Below are positions 35,601 through 44,600 of a stretch of DNA of 64,000 nt, one piece after another. A program made the position numbers and the translations under genes. Within the stretch, counting starts at the first letter, position 1. Each line of letters opens with the position of its first letter. Location: the NCBI RefSeq assembly GCF_001949145.1, contig NW_019091355.1:2838069-2902068 (forward strand), written 5' to 3'. The DNA is from Acanthaster planci (taxonomy: Eukaryota; Echinodermata; Asteroidea; Valvatida; Acanthasteridae). The notes below the pieces were generated by a model. It was not told the origin of the DNA. It worked only from the letters and a program-made list of their open reading frames with translations, and ran no database searches.

Positions 35601-38600
35601 TGACCTACTTACACGATATTTTCTCGTCTTCAAATACATTTAAACACACATTTAAAATTTTCTTACCGAAGCACGTGTCTGAAGATATCCGGATCGGTAA
35701 TCCACAGCCCCACTCACGAAATTAAGCACCTCCCTTCGAGCCCTATCTGCGCTGCCGCAGCTGTCAAAACCGATGGCACCCAATTTCAGTTCCGGCAGAA
35801 TAGCAGAGTTCAGGTTAACTTGCTCGACGGCAAACAGGAATGCCTCCAGCAACTGGACATTGTAAGGAATGAGCTGGTCTTTGCACTGTAGGTTATCACT
35901 TGTTGGTTCGTGGAGCTCAAACAGTCCTGGGAAGGAATAACAAAAGCGATGGGAGACCTCCTCTAGACGCTTCAGGTGGCACCAAACACATGCTGGTCCT
36001 TTCTACCAGTTCTGAGCATGCGTGAATAGTTCTGAGCACGCGCAATACTATGAAAAAGGACCAGTTTGTCTGCTGCCACCAGCGTTTCAAAGTCACTCAT
36101 TCCGAAGATGTGTATGTGTTGGCACTTAAATTTACATTTACAAGCCAAAACATGGCTTGCCAGTGTGGCGTGAGATAACCTTCAGAATATTTATAAATAC
36201 AAGTATTTGGAAACGTCATTACCTCCGATCCATACATCTCCCCCAGAAACCTCGGCTGTTTGCACCCTCTCGTTCGTTTTACAGTCATCACATCGACCTT
36301 CACAAACAGACTTTGCATCAGCAACTTCAACAAAGGTGTCGTTGACCTTGGTGTACAAAGTGATGTCAGTTCCATCCACCGCTCGGAAGTTATAGTTCTG
36401 GTAAACACCAACCTGTACAGAGATGCCGTTACAAAATTCGAATTAAAAGACTGGTTTCCAGAGGCATGCAAAATAAACACCTTTAAATCGTCATGTGCAT
36501 GTGTATGTTACCACGAGGAACTACCCGCATGCATATTTTGTATTTTCTGTGATACGTGAAAATGAGCAAAGTTGGGGTGCAACAACCAATGACATAGGCT
36601 TCTTTACGCATTATCGCACTCGTCGGCTGCTAGATTAGCAGACAAAAGACATTATTCATGGTTCAAAGCAATTTTTCATGAAATAATTATTTAAGTGTTC
36701 CAGGGCAAGTATAGCAGAACTTAGGTGAGTATAGCCGATATTTACCTTCACATCTATTAAGGTTCCATCGGGCATCGTCTGCACGTTGTATATTTCATAG
36801 TCAGGTGCAACATCGCCATATATGTTCATTGCAACGATGTAACCATCATTTACACTTGTAAATCGGTTGGTAAATGGTACAGTCAAGAGTTGAAAGAGTT
36901 CTTCCCCTGTGGCTGTGATCATTGCAGGACAGACATGAAGCTCCCCTGGACAGTAACGAGCGTGAAGGTCTGATATGGCACGAGCCATGGCGTACACAGC
37001 ATCCACTGTCTGCGCAATGCGCATGTCCTCACCATCGTCAGGTGTTAGAGATTCAAACCCTGTCAAGAAATACACCATACCAGCTATTGTACCTTGAATA
37101 CCATGATTTCACTAATATTGGACAGTCAGCTAACTTAGTTAAGTTGACACGCGAATCTGCTCAAGTCTTTCTTCCATCATTCATGTTCGTTGCGTTCAGT
37201 TTAATTTGTAAACATTCAAATTTGTACAATGTATTTGAATTATAGATGTTGTGCTTTTGAATCAAGTAGTGCCCAATCGTTATTCAGCTTGACGCATCTC
37301 AACTTATTGAGGTTTCCTTTCCGTTAATGTGCCAATCAGTTTGACCACTTGACACAGTCAAAATTATTAATTCCATAAAGTTTTAAATGCGCGAATAATG
37401 CAGCGCTGCAACACGCGCTCAACTGCGCAAGTTGGCATGGCTCACACGCTTCGTTGCCACGTCAATGGGCTTTGTGAGCATTAATTAGCAGGCGAGTCCG
37501 ACCTTAGTTTCCATACTTACCTGAACAATCTTCGGCGTAAGCAGACTGCGTTCCTGGGTAGTTACACTGGAACCTATCGGCCCAATATTCAGCGAACCAT
37601 GGGTTGCGTAGGTTTGTTCCCGGCTTCAGTCTTGAAAAATATTCCTTGAATTCTGGATAACTTCGTTTGCCCTCTGATAAGAATGTTATCCCTTATAGCA
37701 GAAATGCGAAAGAAAAAAGTCTAATCAGTGTTCGTTTATTCACGTGAGGAGATGGATGTTATGTACTGAGCCAACGTTTAGAACGGAGCTTCAACTTAGA
37801 CGTAATAGTGGTAACTTGCAAATTTCATCTAGCTCATCAGAGGTATAATGTATATCATCACACGAAAAATTTCGTCAAATCAACAAAATTGCAAAAAAAA
37901 AATGAGTAAAACTGCAAAAGCCCTTAAAAATTATTTTTGATTATATCCCAACTATTTAAGAATTTGATTTCTTAATTTCATTCCAAATTTTTCGTCTAAT
38001 ACGTGGTAGTCCCTAATTTTCTATATTCCGTCTCAACGATCCTTATCGATTATAACATATTGCAATTGAAATTAAATTATTGTGATAGCTATGATTATAT
38101 CTAATTTGTGTATCCAATACTTGGATTTTAATTTTTATCGATCCGTGTAAATGGAATTTAATTGCATTAGAATTACCTGGTGCAATTGCAGCGAAATCTG
38201 ACTGCAGACTCAAGTCAGTCGACCATTCGCTGGCTAAAATCAAGTAAAACTGGTCGAAAAGATTACGCCTTTGAAATTCCCCGAGGATGACACGCATATC
38301 AGCGTTGGTAGCAGTAATGACGACAACTTTGGCTGAAGAGCGAGTCAGCAAATTTTGGAAAACCTCGTCCATTTGATCCCTGTTGTCAGCTGGTGGAATG
38401 ATTTGAGAAGTTGTCAAACAGACGCCAATCTGAAATAAAAGGAAGCACAACACGATGTCAGTCGTGTGCTTTGGTAACTTAGTTCGTCTCCTAAAGCCAG
38501 TCAAAGCAATTAAGCTAATTCGCAGAGAGAGAGAGAGAGAGAGTGTGTGAGACTGAAAGACATGCTCCAGTTTAAGAGCTCTAGTTTACGAGGACTAACC

Positions 38601-41600
38601 CTGGTGCCGGTTTGCTGTAAAACAGCTGACAAGAGACGTCCCGAGGCTGTGTTACTGTTGAGCGCCTGCGCATACCTCCAGCCTTTGGCTAACATTGCCT
38701 GGAGCAGAGCGTAACCAGCCGTCGAATCGGGGAAAACTGTGCGCGCAAAATTCGTGTACACGGCCGAGTTGCTCAGGGTTTGAGCCGTTGCTGCGTAGGA
38801 TATCATCGGCGTGTCATAAACCTGTTAAATGAAATGAACCTGTTCTTTATCAATTGTGTATAGAGTGCAAACACTGAGGTGTAAAGGGTTTATAACATAT
38901 CCTTGATACCCACGTGGATATCCGTTTCTAGATATGGTTTTTGCAGGTCATTACAAATTTTTAGAAACTGGCCCTTAACAGTTACTGGAATTACCCCTAG
39001 AACTGTGGGGCCTGACGTCGACCCCTGCTCCGGGCGGACGTCTGGCCCAACGATTCTGGGGGTACTTGTAAAATATGAAGTATTTATGCAAGTTGGAAGA
39101 GAAATCATTTAGAAATGAACAACTCACATTGAGAACCCCATTCACTAACTGGCACTCCTCGTCACCATTCGGGCCAATGATACCATACACGTGCTCAAGC
39201 AGTCCACCCGGCTTAGGCCTCTGGCCCGAGCCGCTCTGTCCGAACTGACTCTGGCTGACCAACTGAAGGGCCTGGTGACCGGCTCGATCCGGATGTCCAC
39301 AGGTGTCAAAGCCATCCATGCCCAGCTTGATGCCCGGCAGAATCGTGGTGTCGTTGTTGATCTTGTCCAGTGCGTACATCATGGCTTCCAGTCGCCTGAC
39401 GCCGGATTTGTCCATAGCCCCGCACGAGGACTGACTGTCGTTCCAGTTGTGGACGGAGAAAAAGCCCCCGAGAATGACATCTCCGGGAATATAAACCTGT
39501 TGAGGAAATTAGAATCTATTGTCTATGGTGAACTGTACACGACACACCTCTTCGCCTCTTCCATAGGGGTCGTACAGTTGCGTTGACTATAATGGTGGAC
39601 AGAAGTGTCGTAAGTACACTATGACTTATTACGTCAGTTATTCATAATTGGATTAAATCAACCACAAAAAAATGCTCTGAAATAGCCAGAAACAGTCCTC
39701 ATTAAGAAAACTGGACGTGTTGTGTTTATTCTAATGAACACTTAACAGCTCATATGAAGTTATGCCCCAAGATGGTAGATGAATTAGGGTAAATCACTTT
39801 GTAATACATGCACGTTATAACTCAGATGTCAGCAAATACACCTTTAAAACCTACTTTGGGAAGAATTGCCAACGTGTTGTACGTGACTTGGTTGAACTGG
39901 TACCGCAAATCGTTTCATGGACTGCGGGCAACTAGTGCCTGTTTCTAAGGAAACGAGAAACCCTACGCATGTGACGTCACTTCGGTTTAAACCACGCCCA
40001 CTGCATACAAGTTACCTGGAATCAATTAATCGGAGTTAACGAGCAACGTGATGAGTGTTCACCCAATGGCCGTGGGAGCTTGTAATCAGTGGTGCGTGCG
40101 CCGCCCGTGTATGACGGGGAAGTTATCACGAACCGGTTAAGAAATGGTATGGTACGGTGTGCTTGGGACTTACCATAGGTCCACTCGTGTCTCCGCAGGC
40201 GAGATCCACACACGGGGGGTTGCACTCCGACCGAACTGGGCTCACACCTCCGCTGCTCACCAGCTCAAGTTGGCTGACATTTAAGCTGAGCTCGCCTCTC
40301 TCGAAAGAACCAAGCTGCAGGCAGACATGGTCAAATTGTAAGGTTTAGTGAAATGGCTGGTCCAATGACAGGCTCATAAACGCTTGAATCTGGCGTTTGT
40401 AATTGAAAGAGCTTGCGGCGGCTATTTCAGACCGCTACAAATAGCTATCTCACAGATTCATACGTGCATTCTAGGTATTTTCCTAACTTTCTGGTCATTA
40501 GAATTTGGTGGGAAAGAATACGAACAAGTTCCATCCCAGCATGGTAGCACAATAATGGTTGGCGGTCCTAGATTTCTATTGGGTGCATGGCGCCCGCGCA
40601 CAAGATCGCACATCCAATGAAAATTGGTTGCAAGCTGTATTGGTGCTTTGCACTGAATGCGCACAAACTTATACACTACAGTTTTCCTATGACTTTCGTG
40701 CCGCACGAGCGAATTACAATTCCATGGTACGGATTAGCAAAAGAGAGTGGCAAAATTATCCACTTTGTAGCAACAATGGAGCTTTGTAGGTTGGTTATTT
40801 TTGTGTAAAATATTTGCTATGTCTGACACAATGACCAGTGGATTTGTGAGCTGGTAGATCGATAGGTGAACAGCTTACTTGATCATAATGACCGGCTAAT
40901 AAGGTTAACTTACTGGTTCCAGTTGGAAGTTTCCGGCACCATTCATTTTGTAGTTGACTATGTCCAGTCTATTGTAGTAAGTGTCTCCAGATTGGTGAAA
41001 TGCAAAATGCTGGCCGTTATCTTTTGTGAAATTGACATTTCTGGAAGAATTGACAAAAGCTGTGTGAATATATTTGTTTTTTTTACCCCTTTCAACCTCG
41101 AACGCAGTTTTTTTTTCAAGAGTGAAATTCATTTTCTTTGACAAATTATTTTTGGCATGTGTAGAATCCTGTTCAATTTGTTCAGCTCAGGATGATGTAG
41201 GCTATTCGCACATTCTTGGAAACAAGCCATCAAGAGAGACTTGAGAGATGTTGGTAATTTTATGCATATTCTCGACGTACCAGACATTTTGCACCAGGAA
41301 TGGTTTCAGCTATAGCGTTGCACCATTATGACGGGGCAATTCGACAAAAACTTCCCTTTTTAAAATCTACTCACTTGATGAGCGACAACCATTGTTGGCT
41401 TTGATCAGAATCACACGAGCCCGACTGACCAATCACTGAGCAGCTCACGTTGTAGAAAGTTTGAATGTTCGTTGTAAATGCCAGGACTGCGTCGATAACA
41501 CTCGGCACGTAGGGGTGACGTACGTAACTGTGCTCGTGTAGAATTGTTTGGATGCTTGAGCAGTTCTGACTGTAAGATCCTGTGAACAAGCGAGCAAGAA

Positions 41601-44600
41601 ACCATTAAATCAAACCAAAAAAGGACAATTATTCCAAAAGCAAGGGAGGACTAGATGTCAGTTCCTTGCTAGAGAAATTTTATTGACACTGTCAACAAAG
41701 AAAACGTTAGGTGGTCATTGGTTATGTGTCACCATGTCAAAGAGCTTCGTTATTACTACCGTTAAGGGGTGTATTCTTGTTGATTGTGTTCGGGCGATAA
41801 GCTGCCTTCACTTGCCCCCATGAGATTTTCACATGTACAAAGGTTCCCAAGATCCATTTGTGCATTAACTGATTCGTTTTTTTATGCTTTAGAAAAAAAA
41901 TGAAATATTGTTTTTACCGTATGGGCTTGCTGTCGAACTCTATCTAACGACTCTATTTTAAAGAAATTAGAAAAATGATCCCTAAAATGAACTACTGAAA
42001 TAATACGGCCGTTTCACAATAGGGCGCCTCCAAGAGTTTGCCACGCGTTGGCCAATCACAACGCTCGAAATTTGTCAACCCTTTTTAAACGCACATTGAG
42101 TCGACAACTTTCGCGCATTGTGATTGGCCAACGCGTGGCAAACTCTTGGTGGCGCACTATTGTGAAACGGCCGTATTGGGAGAGTAGTAATGGAATATTT
42201 GGAAGCACTTGTTTAAAATCACATATTCCTTTACAAAGTTGTCTCAGCCAGGTCAGAATAGGATAACATGTAGGCAAAAAATATCGTCAAGAATGCTACA
42301 TACCTGATCCAGGGAGATTGCACCGATATTTCCTTTGCCAGTAATCCCTAAACCATGGATTGCGAACTGGGTCAACTGTGTCCGGGGTTAGATTTCTGAA
42401 GTAGGCATCGAATTCGTCCGTTGGTGGTGAGGGTAACCTGAATCCAAGCGCTCCGGGCAGAGCAGAAGCACCCGATACGGGGGCAAGCGTGGCCCTGTGG
42501 CCGAGAACGAACTGTAGAGCAGAGGCCGAGTTTTCCGCTCTTAGTACCGCAGCGGCCAATTTCTCCGTCCTGGAGGAGAAGACGACGGCCACGCGCGCGT
42601 ACGCGTTGCTGGTGATGCCGCTGAGGAGTTGATCCATGTCTTCATTGGAAGAATTCGAAGAGAATTGTTGGGGTGATGTTATGCATATTGAATGTCGATT
42701 GGCTGCTCGCTGGAATGATCGTAATGCCGCTTGATCCTCCACAGTGTCGAGGGTGATGGTTGTCACGTAGTTCCAGTTCATTCTCTGAAGCAGCAGAACT
42801 AGTCCCTGAATAGAAAGAAAAGTCACTCTCAACACCACTTCATCATAAAAAGTATGACAGGTGGCACAACCAGTAGCCCGTTGATTTCCAACACGAATCA
42901 CATCTTTTAATGACTCATTTACTTCCATATCGATGGTTGTGGTTGAAGTTTAAAATAGTATCTATTGGTGTTTTTTTGGGGTTTTTTTGGTCATCTAGCA
43001 TCGTCCAAGAACCATTGTGATCTTTTTCCAACGTTTACACACATTTTCATACGATTCGACTTGGCCTAAGCATCAGAACAACCTTTACTGAATAGTTATC
43101 GCTAGTTTTCAATTTGCGATGAAGGAAAAGGTTTTAATAGTTTGGTAAGGGCAAATTATATATATATATATATAAATTTTCAAGTGCTACACAGATTTCA
43201 CATTCATGTTCAGAGTCGGTTGTCATGGTTGTGAAGAGGTTTGGGTACGAGAGGTGAGAACGGACGATATTTTCACGCACGTATTTTCGTGTTTCCTTGA
43301 ACTTCGGGATTGAGTTCTGCTGTCTTCTTCTCCTCGTTCTTCTTTTAACAGGTTCGCAATGCCACGTTCTACTTTAGAAGAGCACCCGGTTTACGAACTC
43401 TGCAAATGCACACACTAGACTGGGCTTTCAAGAATATTATTACCCTGCAACCGGACTAAGAGATGGCGCAATCTACCTACAACTAGAAAGGCTCCTTTGG
43501 TGGGAACGGCACTTTGCTGGTTCGTGAACGACTATGAAATGCACGCGTCACGGTCGCAACGCTGCCAACAAAATGAACACTACCCATAAACATGGCTCTT
43601 TTCAAAGGATGAGGACGGGCTTCTGCTCGAGGCGGATTATAGAACAAAACTGACCACTGACTGGAAGTCGTCGTTGGGTATGGTGCGCAAGAAGTAAGGG
43701 AACTGGCCGTCTTCGGTCAAGGATGGTTGGGAGGCACCAAAGCTGATCACAGGAACTCTGGCTTCATTCATCAACCAAGAAACAGTTTCGCCTGTAATAA
43801 CGTGAAAAAATGTCGCTTGAGGTAAAAAACACAGCTTAGTTGAGCTAGAGATTGTAAGGAACGGCGACTATAGGCACATTTTTTTATAGAGTTGTCAGGG
43901 AAATAAAATGGGCAAATTAGTTCCACCTGAACTTGACTTGCTCAGATATGCCAAGCATGCATTTAAAAAAAAAGGAATGCAGAGTGCGTAATCACATCGA
44001 TACTGAAACCTGCAGGAACTTACACGTTTCGATATTGTCAATAAGTGCTCAAATTCTGCAGTGAATTTTCATTGTTTTGTTTAACCTTGTTTGGGCAAAA
44101 GATAAAGCGTTTTCACAAAGGCTCTCCGCGTGCACGGACGTCAACCGAAATAGCATGAATCACAGCACAACCTGGTACTACATTGTACAGGCGTAGGGAC
44201 CTATGTGCATTGCGTAAGAGGTCTATCGCTTATTTTTTTCTTTCAAGTTCTATAAACAACTTCCAAATTCTCTGACCTTCAGACAAATGCACTTGAAGGC
44301 CTGATGACATCACTTCAGGCGAATGCAAACTTGCAAGTAAAACAAATCTGGCGTCAAGAAACGTTTACGAGAAATTCACTCGAGTCGAAATGTGCTCAAC
44401 ATTTGCAAGTTTCCTGCATGAAAATTTGATCTGCCGTCAGAACTTTGTCTTTGCTTTCCCGGAAAGTCTGAACCAGCCGTTATGCATAACACAAGGAACA
44501 TAAAGTCACATGCTCTCAGCGCCTTGATGTGTAATGTCATTGCTCGGCAATGTGCATTTTAAACCCTTTTACAGACTTGTTTGTGCTAGAGACAACCACA

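Larger units (their letters stand above)
36223..39496 (-). other. GPCR module 2: flytrap domain 2 (residues 515-1014)
   Basis: Exons 8-13. VILGGFFSVHNW, CGAMDKSGVRRLEAMMYALDKIN (very close to mGluR RLEAMLYALDQIN), MISYAATAQTLSN, NLRNPWFAEYWADRFQCNYPG and VDAVYAMARAISDLHARYCPG. It keeps the Arg of the RRLEAM helix (mGluR1 R78-type) but lacks the Tyr and Asp of the amino-acid site (LNSNTASG; ASEWSTDL). It ends in VGVYQNYNF and the CEGRCDDCKTNERV linker (Cys 988, 992, 995). Confidence 0.87.
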
